From Plantibacter sp. PA-3-X8 (GTDB lineage Bacteria > Actinomycetota > Actinomycetes > Actinomycetales > Microbacteriaceae): a stretch of 64,000 nucleotides of DNA. Under the pieces are notes generated by a model. The model did no database searches. It was not told the origin of the DNA and was given only the letters and a program-made list of their open reading frames with translations. Numbering within the stretch: the stretch's first letter is position 1; each line of letters starts with the position of its first letter. Location of the stretch: the NCBI RefSeq assembly GCF_003856975.1, contig NZ_CP033107.1, positions 2,170,001 to 2,234,000 of the forward strand. Reading direction: 5' to 3'. Positions 38,362 through 48,257 of the stretch are shown here, in pieces. A program made the translations under genes and the position numbers.

Positions 38362-39381
38362 TCAGGCCAGGTGCACCGCTCCGAGCGCGAGCACCGCGAT
38401 GAGGAGCCAGGAGACGAGCCCGACGACGAGCGCGCGCCACCCGGTGGTGACGAGCGTGCGGACGCGGATCGCGGCGCCGAGTGCGAAGAGCGCCATCGCC
38501 AGCAGTGCGGTCTGCACGCCGTCGGCGACGTCGAGGACGAGCTCGGGCACCGGGAGCACGGTGCGGACGAGGACCGCGGCGATGAAGCCCGCGACGAACA
38601 GCGGGACGATCGGCGGTCGGGCTGCGGTCGCGGTCCCGTCGGCATCGACCTGAGCACCGGCGCCGGCCGACACCGCCAGGAGTCGGCGGCGCTCGATCAT
38701 CGCGGCGGCGGCGACCATGGGGGCGAGGAGCACGACGCGGGTCAGCTTGACGACGACGGCGATCGCGAGTGCGCTCGTGCCGGCGATCTGGGCGGTCGCG
38801 ACGACCTGACCCACGTCGTGCACGCTCGCCCCCACCCAGTGGCCGAACTGCTCGTCACTGAGCCCGAGTGGGCCGCGGAGTGCCGGGAGGACGAAGATCG
38901 CGAGGGTCCCGCAGAGGGTGACGAGCGCGACGGGCGTCGCCTGCTCCTCGTCCTTCGCCTTCACGACGCCGCTCATCGCGCCGATGGCGGAGGCGCCGCA
39001 GATGGAGAAGCCCGTGGCGATGAGGAGCGGTTCGGGGCCCGCGAGCCCGAGTCTCCGGCCGAGCCAGAGGGTGACGAAGAAGGTGACGACGACGATCGCG
39101 ACCGTGGTGGCGAGCGTGACCCACCCCAGGCCGGCGATGTCGACGAGGCTCAGCTTCAGCCCCAGCAGGACGACACCGATCCGCATGAACCGTTTCGCGC
39201 TCATGCCGAGTCCCGGCTTCAGGACGCCCGCCGCGAGCCGCTGGAACGCGGGGAGCTGGCCCACCACCATGCCGAGCAGGACGCTCGCGGTCAGCAGCGG
39301 GACGACCGGCAGGAGGGTGTGGAGGCCCAGGGCGGCGAGCGCCGCTGCACCGGCGACGAGCACCCCTGGGAGCGCCTTCAT
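38362..39381 (-). CDS. YeiH/UPF0324 family membrane protein
   Basis: 339 residues with about ten hydrophobic segments. The family markers are PGLGMSAKRFMRIGVVLLGLKLSL, TGFSICGASAIGAMSGVVKAKDEE and VGASVHDVGQVVATAQI. Members have been proposed as sulfate exporters or related anion carriers; none of that can be seen directly here. It begins 13 bases after the mannosyltransferase gene on the same strand, so it is probably cotranscribed. Confidence 0.85.
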   Translation of the reverse strand: MKALPGVLVAGAAALAALGLHTLLPVVPLLTASVLLGMVVGQLPAFQRLAAGVLKPGLGMSAKRFMRIGVVLLGLKLSLVDIAGLGWVTLATTVAIVVVTFFVTLWLGRRLGLAGPEPLLIATGFSICGASAIGAMSGVVKAKDEEQATPVALVTLCGTLAIFVLPALRGPLGLSDEQFGHWVGASVHDVGQVVATAQIAGTSALAIAVVVKLTRVVLLAPMVAAAAMIERRRLLAVSAGAGAQVDADGTATAARPPIVPLFVAGFIAAVLVRTVLPVPELVLDVADGVQTALLAMALFALGAAIRVRTLVTTGWRALVVGLVSWLLIAVLALGAVHLA

Positions 39382-39394
39382 CGTCGGCCTCCCG

Positions 39395-40984
39395 TCACAC
39401 CCATGACGGCAACCAGGCGTGCAGGTGCCAGAACCAGTAGGGCACGGTGATGGCGGTCCAGAGCGGATACCAGAAGATGCTCAACAGCGTCGTGATGGTC
39501 ACGAACACCCCGATGACGCCGACGCCGGCGAACCGTCGTTCCTCCGGGTCGTCGCGGGACCCGAGGATCTTCCCGATCGCGAAGACGAGCGCCAGGATGA
39601 GGTACGGCTCGAAGACGATCGTGTAGAACTGGAACACCGTCCGGTTCAGGTAGAGCAGCCAGGGCAGGTACCCCGCTGCGACCCCGAGGACGATGAGCCC
39701 GACCTGCCACTCGCGGTACCGGACGAGCCGGTAGACGCAGTACCCGAGCGCGACGGCGGCGCCCCACCAGATGAGCGGGTTGCCGATCGAGGTGATCGCG
39801 GAGGAGCAGGCGTCCCACGCGCAGTCGTCGGTCCCGGTGGCGGGGGACTGGTAGTACATGCTCGTCGGCCGGATCATGAGCAGCCAGCCGAGCGGGTTCG
39901 CGGCGTAGGGGTGCGGGGTGCTGAGGCCGACGTGGAAGCTGTAGGCGCTCTGGTGGTAGTGCAGGAGGCTCTGGAACCAGTGGGGGACCCACGCGAAGGT
40001 CCCGGTCCAGGCGTTCCCCACCGCGTCCGCCCACTGGCGGTCGTACCCGCCGGACGTCCTGATCCACCCGGTCCAGCTGGCGAGGTACACGACGGCGGCC
40101 ACGGGGACGAGGGTCACGAAGGACACGGGGCCCTGCTTGAGGACCGCCGCGCTCGCCCACAGGGTGAGGCCCAGTCGGCGTCGGAGCAGGAGATCCGTGA
40201 CGATCACGTACACGCCGAACGCGGCGAGGAAGTACAGTCCGTTCCACTTGACCGCGGTGGCCGCGCCGAACGCGACCCCTGCGGCGAGCAGCCATGGCCG
40301 CCACCAGAGGACGGGACCCCAGGCCGGATCGGCGCCCCTCGCCCGGGCGGACGCGACCTTCGCCGCCAGGCGTGACGCGTGCCACGACCGGTCCAACAGG
40401 ATCGCGCCGAATCCCGCGAGCACGAAGAACATCACGAAGTTGTCGAGCAGCGAGACCCGGGCCATGACGATCGCGTGCCCGTCGATCGCGAACAGGAACC
40501 CGGCCAGGACGGCGAGGATCGACGAGGTGAACAACCGCTTGGCGATGAGCGTGACGAGCAGGACCGCGAGCGTTCCGGCGATCACGGTGGAGATGCGCCA
40601 CCCGGTGCTGTCGTCGATGCCGAACACGGCGATGCCGAGCGCGATCAGCCACTTGCCGAGTGGTGGGTGCACGACGTAGGAGGGATTCGTGCTCGGGCTG
40701 CCCGCGTCGCCGTTCGCGAAGCCCTCGTCGGCCCCGTCCGGCCAGGTGCTCTCGTAGCCGTTCAGCCACAGCGACCACGAGTCCTTCACGTAGAAGGTCT
40801 CGTCGAAGACGAGCGAGTGCGGGTGACCGAGGTTCCAGAACCGCAGCACGAACGCGAGGAGCGTCACGGCGGCTGGGCCGCCCCAGATCCAGAGCTTCCG
40901 GCGGCGCTCGGTGCGGAGCATCCGCTCCCACCAGCGGTCGAGGCGGGATCCCGTCACAGGGGCTTCCAGAAGATCGACCGACAC
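39395..40984 (-). CDS. Protein O-mannosyltransferase
   Basis: 529 residues with about ten membrane segments. The first extracellular loop holds the paired acidic motif in HSLVFDETFYVKD, and PPLGKWLI follows, as in dolichyl (polyprenyl)-phosphate-mannose:protein mannosyltransferases of actinobacteria. It transfers mannose from polyprenyl phosphate-mannose onto exported proteins at the outer face of the membrane. It is divergent from rsmI, a neighbourhood that is conserved in actinobacteria. Confidence 0.92.
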   Translation of the reverse strand: MSVDLLEAPVTGSRLDRWWERMLRTERRRKLWIWGGPAAVTLLAFVLRFWNLGHPHSLVFDETFYVKDSWSLWLNGYESTWPDGADEGFANGDAGSPSTNPSYVVHPPLGKWLIALGIAVFGIDDSTGWRISTVIAGTLAVLLVTLIAKRLFTSSILAVLAGFLFAIDGHAIVMARVSLLDNFVMFFVLAGFGAILLDRSWHASRLAAKVASARARGADPAWGPVLWWRPWLLAAGVAFGAATAVKWNGLYFLAAFGVYVIVTDLLLRRRLGLTLWASAAVLKQGPVSFVTLVPVAAVVYLASWTGWIRTSGGYDRQWADAVGNAWTGTFAWVPHWFQSLLHYHQSAYSFHVGLSTPHPYAANPLGWLLMIRPTSMYYQSPATGTDDCAWDACSSAITSIGNPLIWWGAAVALGYCVYRLVRYREWQVGLIVLGVAAGYLPWLLYLNRTVFQFYTIVFEPYLILALVFAIGKILGSRDDPEERRFAGVGVIGVFVTITTLLSIFWYPLWTAITVPYWFWHLHAWLPSWV

Positions 40985-41025
40985 CGTCTCATCTAACCAC
41001 CCCGACCGGATGGGAGACTGGTCCG

Positions 41026-41883
41026 GTGATCATCCTCGGAGCGACCCCCATCGGCAACCTCGGCGATGCGTCGCCACGACTCCGGGAGGCGCTGGCCGCG
41101 GCGGAGGTCATCGTCGCCGAGGACACCCGGACGGCCATCCACCTGCTGCGCGCCCTCGGTGTGGAATCGCGGCCGCGGCTCATCGCCATGCACGACCACA
41201 ACGAGCGCGAACGCGCGGCCGAGATCGTCGAACTGGCCCGCGAGACCGACGTCCTCGTGCTCAGCGACGCCGGCATGCCGACCGTGTCCGACCCCGGCTT
41301 CCACCTCGTCGACGCGGCGGCGGCCGCAGACGTCCAGGTCACCGCGATCCCCGGGCCGTCGGCGGTCGTGACGGCGCTCGCCGTGTCCGGCCTCGCGACC
41401 GACCGCTTCACCTTCGAGGGGTTCCTCCCGCGGAAGCCGGGCGACCGACGCAGCAGCCTCCGAGCCCTCGCGACCGAGCCGCGCACGATGGTGTTCTTCG
41501 AATCGCCCAACCGACTCGCCTCCTCCCTCGAGGACATCGCCTCCGTGCTCGGAGCCGATCGTCGCGTGGCGGTGTGCCGGGAGCTCACCAAGCTGTTCGA
41601 GGAGGTCAAGCGGGGGACGGCCGCTGAACTGGCCGAATGGGCGTCCGGGGGTGTGAAGGGCGAGATCTGCATCGTCATCGCCGGTGCTGAGGCCGTCGAG
41701 GCCGATCCGGCCACCGCGCTCGAGCAGGTACTCGCGCTCGTGGCCTCGGGCACACGCCTGAAGGACGCCTCCAACGAGGTCGCCGAGGCCACCGGCCTCT
41801 CGAAGCGCGACCTGTACCAGGCGGCCCTCGCAGCCCGGCCTCCGAAAGCGTCGCCGGACGCGCAGGTGCGTCCCGCGCCGTAA
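41026..41883 (+). CDS. rsmI: 16S rRNA 2'-O-ribose C1402 methyltransferase
   Basis: 285 residues. ILGATPIGNLGDASPR at the very N-terminus is the invariant RsmI start; AEDTRTAIHLL, SDAGMPTVSDPG and IPGPSAVVTALAVSGL are the SAM-binding tetrapyrrole-methylase-like motifs. The enzyme methylates C1402 of 16S rRNA with SAM. GTG at 41026 was chosen because it begins exactly at the conserved start, with GGGAG about ten bases upstream. Confidence 0.95.
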   Translation: MIILGATPIGNLGDASPRLREALAAAEVIVAEDTRTAIHLLRALGVESRPRLIAMHDHNERERAAEIVELARETDVLVLSDAGMPTVSDPGFHLVDAAAAADVQVTAIPGPSAVVTALAVSGLATDRFTFEGFLPRKPGDRRSSLRALATEPRTMVFFESPNRLASSLEDIASVLGADRRVAVCRELTKLFEEVKRGTAAELAEWASGGVKGEICIVIAGAEAVEADPATALEQVLALVASGTRLKDASNEVAEATGLSKRDLYQAALAARPPKASPDAQVRPAP

Positions 41884-41924
41884 CAGGCACGGTGGCCACG
41901 CCCGCTCGTCCTAGGATTGACCCC

Positions 41925-43505
41925 ATGGCCGACGGCACCTCGTTCTACATCACCACGCCCATCTTCTACGTCAACGATGCCCCGCACATCGGGCACGCCT
42001 ACACGGAGGTGGCCGCGGACGTCCTCGCGCGCTGGCACCGTCAGGCCGGCGACCGCACCTGGTTCCTGACCGGGACCGACGAGCACGGCCAGAAGATCCT
42101 GCGCACGGCGACCGCGAACGGCGTGACGCCGAAGGAGTGGGCCGACAAGCTCGTGAGCGAGTCCTGGTACCCGCTGCTCGACACGATCGACATCTCGAAC
42201 GACGACTTCATCCGCACGACGGACGTGCGGCACGAACAGAACGTCCAGCTCTTCCTCCAGCGCCTGTACGACGCCGGCTTCATCTACACCGGTGAGTTCG
42301 AGGGGTACTACTGCGTCGGCTGTGAGGAGTACAAGCAGGAGAGCGACCTCGTGCAGGGCACCGGTGAGTACGTCGGGCAGCTGGTGTGCGCGATCCATTC
42401 GAAGCCGGTCGAACTGCTCCAGGAGAGCAACTACTTCTTCCGCATGAGCGACTTCGCCGAGCGCCTGCTGGCCCTCTACGAGGAGCGACCGGAGTTCGTG
42501 CAGCCGGAGTCGGCGCGCAACGAGGTCATCCAGTTCGTGCGCCAGGGGCTCAAAGACCTGTCCATCTCCCGCTCGACCTTCGACTGGGGCATCAAGGTCC
42601 CGTGGGACGAGAGCCACGTCGTCTACGTGTGGTTCGACGCCCTGCTCAACTACATCACCGCCGCCGGGTACGGCTCCGACGAGGAGGCGTTCGCCGAGCG
42701 CTGGCCCGCCACGCAGATCGTCGGCAAGGACATCCTGCGGTTCCACGCGGTCATCTGGCCGGCCATGCTCATGGCCGCCGGGCTCGAGGTCCCGAAGCGG
42801 GTCTTCGGTCACGGCTGGCTGCTCGTCGGCGGCGAGAAGATGTCGAAGTCGAAGCTCACCGGTATCGCACCGAGTGAGATCACCGACACCTTCGGCTCCG
42901 ACGCGTTCCGCTACTACTTCATGCGCGCCATCGCCTTCGGGCAGGACGGTTCGTTCAGCTGGGAGGACCTCTCCGCGCGGTACCAGGCGGAGCTCGCGAA
43001 CGGCTTCGGCAACCTCGCGTCGCGCGTGCTCGCCATGGTGACGCGGTACTTCGACGGCGTCGTGCCGGCAAGCGGCCCTGCCGAACCGGCCGACGTGGCC
43101 ATCCAGGAGACGGTCGCCCGGGCGGCTGCGGACGCCGACGCCGCGATCGAGCGCCTAGCCATCCAGGACGCGCTCGCGGCCATCTGGCGGATCGTCGACG
43201 AGCTGAACGGCTACATCACCGAGCAGGAGCCGTGGGCACTCGCGAAGGACGAGGCCAAGCGGGAGCGGCTCGGCACCGTGCTCGCCACGGCGGTCGAGGG
43301 CCTGCGCGCCCTGTCGGTCCTGCTCCACCCCTTCGTCCCGAAGGCGACCACCAAGCTGTGGTCCGCCCTCGGCGCTGAAGCCGCCCTCGGCGAGCTCGGC
43401 GCACAGCGCATCGGCGATGTCGGCACCTGGGGGCAGCTGCCCGCCGGCACCTCGGTGGCAGGGCTCGAGCCCCTGTTCCCGCGGATCGAGGCCGTCGCCG
43501 AATGA
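41925..43505 (+). CDS. metG: Methionyl-tRNA synthetase
   Basis: 526 residues. HIGH (residues 21-24) and KMSKS (in GEKMSKSKLTG) are the class I synthetase signatures. The CP insertion has only one CxxC pair (CVGCEEYKQESD) and a lone later Cys, so it is the short, knuckle-poor MetRS form. The enzyme charges tRNA-Met. TAGGAT (41912..41917) is seven bases before the ATG and no ribosome binding site is seen. ATGA overlap couples it to tatD. Confidence 0.96.
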   Translation: MADGTSFYITTPIFYVNDAPHIGHAYTEVAADVLARWHRQAGDRTWFLTGTDEHGQKILRTATANGVTPKEWADKLVSESWYPLLDTIDISNDDFIRTTDVRHEQNVQLFLQRLYDAGFIYTGEFEGYYCVGCEEYKQESDLVQGTGEYVGQLVCAIHSKPVELLQESNYFFRMSDFAERLLALYEERPEFVQPESARNEVIQFVRQGLKDLSISRSTFDWGIKVPWDESHVVYVWFDALLNYITAAGYGSDEEAFAERWPATQIVGKDILRFHAVIWPAMLMAAGLEVPKRVFGHGWLLVGGEKMSKSKLTGIAPSEITDTFGSDAFRYYFMRAIAFGQDGSFSWEDLSARYQAELANGFGNLASRVLAMVTRYFDGVVPASGPAEPADVAIQETVARAAADADAAIERLAIQDALAAIWRIVDELNGYITEQEPWALAKDEAKRERLGTVLATAVEGLRALSVLLHPFVPKATTKLWSALGAEAALGELGAQRIGDVGTWGQLPAGTSVAGLEPLFPRIEAVAE

Positions 43506-44407
43506 GCGGGGGCGTCGCGCCGGATCCGGCCGCCACACCGCACCTGCGGCAGCGCGAAGCGGGGGAGCGGAAGCAGCTGAGCTACCCCGAGGTTCCTGAG
43601 GCGCTGCCGGTCGCGGTCTACGACAACCACACGCACCTCGAGCATGCCGACGGCGACGCCCCGCTGACCCCGTCGGAGCACTTGGACCGCGCGGCCTCCG
43701 TCGGGGTCCGCGGCATCGTGCAGGTCGGCACCGACGTCGAGACCTCCCGTTGGTCGGCGGCGATCGCCGCTCGTGACCCCCGCGTGCTCGCGGCGGTCGC
43801 GATCCACCCCAACGACGCACCGGACCTCGACCGCGCGGGCACCCTGGACGAGGCGCTGGCCGAGATCGACCGTCTGGCGGCGGAGCCTCGCGTCCGCGCC
43901 GTCGGCGAGACCGGCCTCGACTTCTTCCGCACCGAGGAGGACGGCCGCGCGGCGCAGTTCGCATCGTTCGAAGCGCACATCGCCATCGCGAAGCGCCACG
44001 GTGTCGCACTGCAGATCCACGATCGCGACGCCCACGACGAGGTCGTCGAGACGCTCCTCCGAGTGGGCGCTCCGGAACGCACCGTCTTCCACTGTTTCTC
44101 GGGCGGCCCGGAGCTCGCCGAGCTGTGCGCCGAGCACGGCTGGTACGCCTCCTTCGCCGGGACGGTCACGTTCAAGAACGCCGCACCGCTGCGTGAGGCG
44201 CTCGCGATCATGCCCCGCGAGCTGATCATGGTCGAGACCGACGCGCCCTACCTCACGCCCGCCCCGTTCCGCGGTCGGCCGAACGCGCCGTACCTCCTCC
44301 CGTACACGGTGCGCGGCATGGCCGAGCACCTGGGTGAGGACGTCGCCGCGTTCGCGACGCAGCTCGCGACGAACACCGAGCGCGTCTACGGCTCCTGGGC
44401 CGGCTGA
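43502..44407 (+). CDS. tatD: TatD family metal-dependent DNase
   Basis: 301 residues. YDNHTHLEHAD provides the first metal-binding His pair, GETGLDFF the Glu, QIHDRDAHDE the central His, HCFSGG the next His and ETDAPYLTP the Asp. TatD proteins are 3'-5' exonucleases that act on damaged DNA or RNA ends. An N-terminal extension of about 40 residues precedes the usual start; ATGA overlap with metG makes this start credible. Confidence 0.93.
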   Translation: MSGGVAPDPAATPHLRQREAGERKQLSYPEVPEALPVAVYDNHTHLEHADGDAPLTPSEHLDRAASVGVRGIVQVGTDVETSRWSAAIAARDPRVLAAVAIHPNDAPDLDRAGTLDEALAEIDRLAAEPRVRAVGETGLDFFRTEEDGRAAQFASFEAHIAIAKRHGVALQIHDRDAHDEVVETLLRVGAPERTVFHCFSGGPELAELCAEHGWYASFAGTVTFKNAAPLREALAIMPRELIMVETDAPYLTPAPFRGRPNAPYLLPYTVRGMAEHLGEDVAAFATQLATNTERVYGSWAG

Positions 44408-44482
44408 GACACTGAGCCCGTCACAGAGCCTCGCGCCTGTCGCCCGACGAGGACCGGCTCCCCGATCAGGGATACTGGAGGG

Positions 44483-45334
44483 ATGACCGCCTCCGTCGCC
44501 CTGCTCGGCCCCGCCGAGATCCGAGATCTCGCCACCCTGCTGGACGTGACGCCGACGAAGAAGCTCGGTCAGAACTTCGTCATCGACGCGAACACCGTCC
44601 GCAAGATCGTGTCGGTCGCGCACGTCGCTCCGGGCGACGTCGTGGTCGAGATCGGCCCCGGCCTCGGCTCGTTGACGCTCGGACTGCTCGAGGCCGACGC
44701 GAGCGTCGTCGCCGTCGAGATCGACGGCCGGCTCGCCAAGCAGCTGCCGCTCACCGTGGGGGAGATGGCACCGGGCATGATCGACCGGTTGTCGGTCGTC
44801 CACGAGGACGCGATGCGCATCGAGGAACTCCCGGCGCAGCCCAACCGACTCGTCGCCAACCTGCCGTACAACATCTCCGTGCCCGTCCTCCTGCACTTCC
44901 TGGAGCACTTCACCTCGCTGACGGCCGGTGTCGTCATGGTGCAGGCCGAGGTCGGCTACCGACTCGCCGCCGGCCCGGGGAGCAAGGTCTACGGCGCACC
45001 GAGCGCGAAGGCCGCCTGGTACGGCGCGTGGCGCATCGCCGGCCAGGTGAGCCGCCAGGTGTTCTGGCCCATTCCGAACGTCGACTCCGTGCTCGTCGGA
45101 TTCGAGCGACGCGCCGACGTCATCGGCACCGAGGAGGAGCGCATCAAAACCTTCGCGCTCATCGACGCGGCGTTCCAGCAGCGTCGCAAGATGCTCCGGC
45201 AGGCTCTCGGGAGCGTCCTCGGCAGCTCCCAGGCCGCGACGGAGCAGATGGAGGCCGCCGGAGTGAAACCGACGGCGCGCGGCGAGGAGCTCACGGTCCA
45301 CGACTTCCTGTCGATCGTGCGTGCGGGACGATAA
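44483..45334 (+). CDS. rsmA: 16S rRNA dimethyladenosine transferase
   Basis: 283 residues. LGQNFVIDANTVRKIV, EIGPGLGSLTLGLLE, NLPYNISVPVL and the C-terminal RRKMLRQALGS are all KsgA/RsmA hallmarks. It dimethylates A1518 and A1519 of 16S rRNA. Both GGAGGG and a GATACT hexamer (44471..44476) stand right before the ATG, so the mRNA may be leaderless or normally led. Confidence 0.95.
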   Translation: MTASVALLGPAEIRDLATLLDVTPTKKLGQNFVIDANTVRKIVSVAHVAPGDVVVEIGPGLGSLTLGLLEADASVVAVEIDGRLAKQLPLTVGEMAPGMIDRLSVVHEDAMRIEELPAQPNRLVANLPYNISVPVLLHFLEHFTSLTAGVVMVQAEVGYRLAAGPGSKVYGAPSAKAAWYGAWRIAGQVSRQVFWPIPNVDSVLVGFERRADVIGTEEERIKTFALIDAAFQQRRKMLRQALGSVLGSSQAATEQMEAAGVKPTARGEELTVHDFLSIVRAGR

Positions 45335-45343
45335 CGTTGGCGC

Positions 45344-46411
45344 ATGACCGCTGATGCTCGATTCCCGCTGAACGTCCCCGACATCCACCGCCCGTACGCT
45401 GCGGCAGACGACCGCTACGCGCGGAACGACTACCGCCAGGTCGGCACCTCGGGGCTCTTCCTCCCGCCGATCTCGCTCGGCCTCTGGTACAACTTCGGCG
45501 ACAACCGGCCGTTCGACGGGCAGCGCGCGCTCCTGCGCCACGCGTTCGACCACGGCATCACCCACTTCGACCTCGCGAACAACTACGGCCCGCCCTACGG
45601 TTCCGCCGAGACGAACTTCGGTCGGATGATGCGCGAGGACTTCGGTCCGTACCGCAACGAGCTCATCATCTCCTCGAAGGCCGGCTACGACTTCTGGCCA
45701 GGCCCGTACGGCAACTTCGGTTCGAAGAAGTACCTGACCGCGAGCCTCGACGAGTCGCTCGAGCGAATGGGTCTCGACTACGTCGACGTCTTCTACTCGC
45801 ACCGGGTCGACGAGGTCACGCCCATCGAGGAGACCGTGGGCGCGCTCGACGCGATCGTGCGCTCCGGCAAGGCCCTGTACGTCGGCATCTCGTCGTACTC
45901 GGCCGAGCGGACCGCCGCCGCACACGCCGTCGCTCGCGAGCTCGGCACGCCGCTCGTGATCCACCAGCCGTCGTACTCGATCCTCAACCGCTGGGTCGAG
46001 GACGGCCTCACCGAGGTGCTGACCGAGACCGGCCTCGGCGCGATCGCCTTCGTGCCGCTCGCGCAGGGCCTGCTCACCGACAAGTACCTCGGCGACGGCC
46101 CGGCCGAGCGTGCGACGAACCGTCCGTCCCTGCCCGACCGGCAGGTGAGCGAGGAGATGGCGACCCGCCTCCGGTCCCTCAACGACATCGCCGTGGAGCG
46201 CGGGCAGACCCTCGCGCAGATGTCGCTCGCCTGGGTCCTGAACAACCCCGCGATCACCTCCGCCCTCATCGGCGCCTCCCGCCCCGAGCAACTGGACGAG
46301 AACCTGGCGGCGCTCGACGGCCCCGCGTTCACGACCGAGGAGCTCGAGGAGATCGACCGACTCGCGGAGGGCGCCGACGTCAACATCTGGGCGGACTCCT
46401 CCGACAAGTGA
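45344..46411 (+). CDS. mgrA: Aldo/keto reductase, YghZ type
   Basis: 355 residues. ANNYGPPYGSAETNFGRMM, SSKAGYDFWPGPYG and YSHRVDEVTPIEETVGAL match the L-glyceraldehyde-3-phosphate/methylglyoxal reductase group, with Asp, Tyr, Lys and His of the tetrad present. It reduces toxic aldehydes with NADPH. TAACGT (45332..45337) overlaps the rsmA stop and lies six bases before the ATG. It separates rsmA from ispE. Confidence 0.88.
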   Translation: MTADARFPLNVPDIHRPYAAADDRYARNDYRQVGTSGLFLPPISLGLWYNFGDNRPFDGQRALLRHAFDHGITHFDLANNYGPPYGSAETNFGRMMREDFGPYRNELIISSKAGYDFWPGPYGNFGSKKYLTASLDESLERMGLDYVDVFYSHRVDEVTPIEETVGALDAIVRSGKALYVGISSYSAERTAAAHAVARELGTPLVIHQPSYSILNRWVEDGLTEVLTETGLGAIAFVPLAQGLLTDKYLGDGPAERATNRPSLPDRQVSEEMATRLRSLNDIAVERGQTLAQMSLAWVLNNPAITSALIGASRPEQLDENLAALDGPAFTTEELEEIDRLAEGADVNIWADSSDK

Positions 46412-46451
46412 CGCGGTCTGAGGCGCCTGCTCGATCGACTAACTTGGAACA

Positions 46452-47390
46452 ATGACCACCGAGGCCATCCTCAAGCACGTCCACGTGCGAGCACCTGGGA
46501 AGATCAACGTCTTCCTCAAAGTCGGCGAAGTGATGGACGACGGCTACCACGACGTCGCGACCGCGTACCAGGCGATCTCGCTGTACGAGGACGTGCACGC
46601 GTACCCGGCCGACGACTTCAGTGTGTCGTTCTCCGGCTCGGTGGACGTGTCGGGTGTGCCGACCGACACGAGCAACCTCGCCATCCGCGCCGCGAAGGCC
46701 CTCGCGAGGCGGACCGGGTACCGCGGCGGTGTCCGGCTCGAGATCGAGAAGCACGTCCCGGTCGCCGGCGGGATGGGCGGCGGCTCAGCCGACGCCGCGG
46801 CCACGCTGCTCGCCTGTGACGCCCTGTGGGGGACCGAACGCAGCCGCGACGACCTCCTGGCGCTGGCGGCACGCCTCGGCGCCGACGTGCCCTTCGCCCT
46901 GCTCGGCGGCACCGCTGTCGGCACCGGCCGCGGCGACCAACTGAGCAGTGCGTTGGCCAAGGGGCAGTTCGAGTGGGTGCTCGCCCTCGCCGACTTCGGC
47001 ATGTCGACCCCGCAGGTCTACCAGGAGCTCGACGCCCACCGGGCGCGGCACATCCTCGACATCTCTCCGTCCGGTCGCCAGCCGACGGTCGACGCCGCGG
47101 TGCTCCAGGCGTTGCGGGCGGGCGACGCCCACCTCCTCGGCGAGGTCCTCTACAACGACCTGCAGGCCGCTGCGCTGCAGCTGCGCCCGGTGCTGGGCGA
47201 GGTGCTCGAGTTCGGCGACTCCCAGGGCGCCCTCGGCAGCCTCGTCTCCGGCTCCGGGCCGACGATCGCCTTCCTGGCTGCCGACACCGACGACGCCGTC
47301 GAACTGCAGGTGACGCTCGCCTCGTCCGGGCTGAAGGTCATCCGTGCCCACGGACCGGTCCACGGCGCCCGTATCGTCTCGCAGAGCTGA
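46452..47390 (+). CDS. ispE: 4-diphosphocytidyl-2-C-methyl-D-erythritol kinase
   Basis: 312 residues of the GHMP kinase superfamily. [23 protein letters not shown] at the N-terminus, [17 protein letters not shown] (ATP loop) and [11 protein letters not shown] near the end are the family's three motifs. It phosphorylates CDP-methylerythritol in the non-mevalonate isoprenoid pathway. TAACTT (46440..46445) sits six bases before the ATG. A terminator hairpin follows. Confidence 0.95.
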   Translation: MTTEAILKHVHVRAPGKINVFLKVGEVMDDGYHDVATAYQAISLYEDVHAYPADDFSVSFSGSVDVSGVPTDTSNLAIRAAKALARRTGYRGGVRLEIEKHVPVAGGMGGGSADAAATLLACDALWGTERSRDDLLALAARLGADVPFALLGGTAVGTGRGDQLSSALAKGQFEWVLALADFGMSTPQVYQELDAHRARHILDISPSGRQPTVDAAVLQALRAGDAHLLGEVLYNDLQAAALQLRPVLGEVLEFGDSQGALGSLVSGSGPTIAFLAADTDDAVELQVTLASSGLKVIRAHGPVHGARIVSQS

Positions 47391-47411
47391 GACGCGGCCC
47401 GCACGACACGA

Positions 47412-47445
47412 AGCAGCCCCGGTCGGAGATCCGACCGGGGCTGCT
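47412..47445. terminator. Hairpin between ispE and the diiron protein gene
   Basis: A perfect 15-pair stem (47412..47426 with 47431..47445) and an AGAT loop lie between convergent genes and should stop transcription in both directions. Confidence 0.85.
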
Positions 47446-47462
47446 GTGCGAGGTGGCGCGGT

Positions 47463-48257
47463 TCAGGCCGCGACGCCGCGCACGCGGAGCGAGTTCTCGA
47501 TGATCGTGAGCCCCTCCATGCCGGGGAGCTTGGCGATGTGCCCGTCGATGCGGCGCACCTCGGCCAGGCCGTCCTCGTCGCCGAAGAGGTGGCCCATCAC
47601 GTGCGTGACCTCGGAGTCGGGCATGACGCCCGAGCCGACGGGGCCCCACACCTTACGGAGCAGGAAGCGGGTGAGTCGACGTGCACTCTTCGACGACTCC
47701 AGGCGTGCCTTGGCCTGGCTCGCGTAGAACGCCACGTGACGCGTCTCCTGCTTCGCGATCCGCTTGAGGAGCACCGAGAGCACCGGGTGCCGCTCCAACT
47801 GCGCGAGGCGGGTGTACGCGGCGGTCGCGGACCACTCGTTCGCCGCGCCCCAGCTCATGTGCACCGCGATGAAGTCGGTGCCCACGAGGTTGCCGAGGAT
47901 CGACTGCTTGATGGGGTCGAGGCGGTCCTTCCAGCCGAGCTTCAGGCGCGTCGCCTTGAGCTCGTCGAAGTCGACCGTGATGTCGTGGGCGGCGAGGACG
48001 GCGGCGAGCGCCTCCCCGTGCCAGAACTCTTCACGGTTCCACATCGTCATGAACGCGCCGACGTCGTCGTCCTCGTGGGACGGCGTCATGAGCATGTCGC
48101 GCAGATAGCAGACCGTGTGGTACTCGATGTCGCACATGTAGCGCAGGCTGCGCAGGGTGGAAGCGGGGAGCGGGTTCGTCTTGAATTCGTCGAAGTCGAG
48201 GTCACTCCAGTTCACCGAGACACTCGTCTCGGTGAACTTGTCGATGTCAAACGCCAT
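47463..48257 (-). CDS. Ferritin-like diiron protein of the lipid locus
   Basis: 264 residues, all-helical. It has a full carboxylate diiron site: Glu45, Glu77-x-x-His80, Glu141 and Glu171-x-x-His174, with the spacing of soluble acyl-ACP desaturases and aldehyde-deformylating oxygenases. No signal or membrane segment. It is the last gene of an operon with a fatty-acyl reductase and a degenerate paralogue, overlapping the reductase gene by 11 bases. A role in oxidising the alkyl chain or the fatty alcohol/aldehyde made by the reductase is inferred; the family name is not known to me. Confidence 0.8.
   Translation of the reverse strand: MAFDIDKFTETSVSVNWSDLDFDEFKTNPLPASTLRSLRYMCDIEYHTVCYLRDMLMTPSHEDDDVGAFMTMWNREEFWHGEALAAVLAAHDITVDFDELKATRLKLGWKDRLDPIKQSILGNLVGTDFIAVHMSWGAANEWSATAAYTRLAQLERHPVLSVLLKRIAKQETRHVAFYASQAKARLESSKSARRLTRFLLRKVWGPVGSGVMPDSEVTHVMGHLFGDEDGLAEVRRIDGHIAKLPGMEGLTIIENSLRVRGVAA

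Noticed and set aside
43211..46291. A 1026-codon minus-strand frame across metG, tatD, rsmA and mgrA
   Set aside because: It crosses four well-supported genes and has shadow-type composition.
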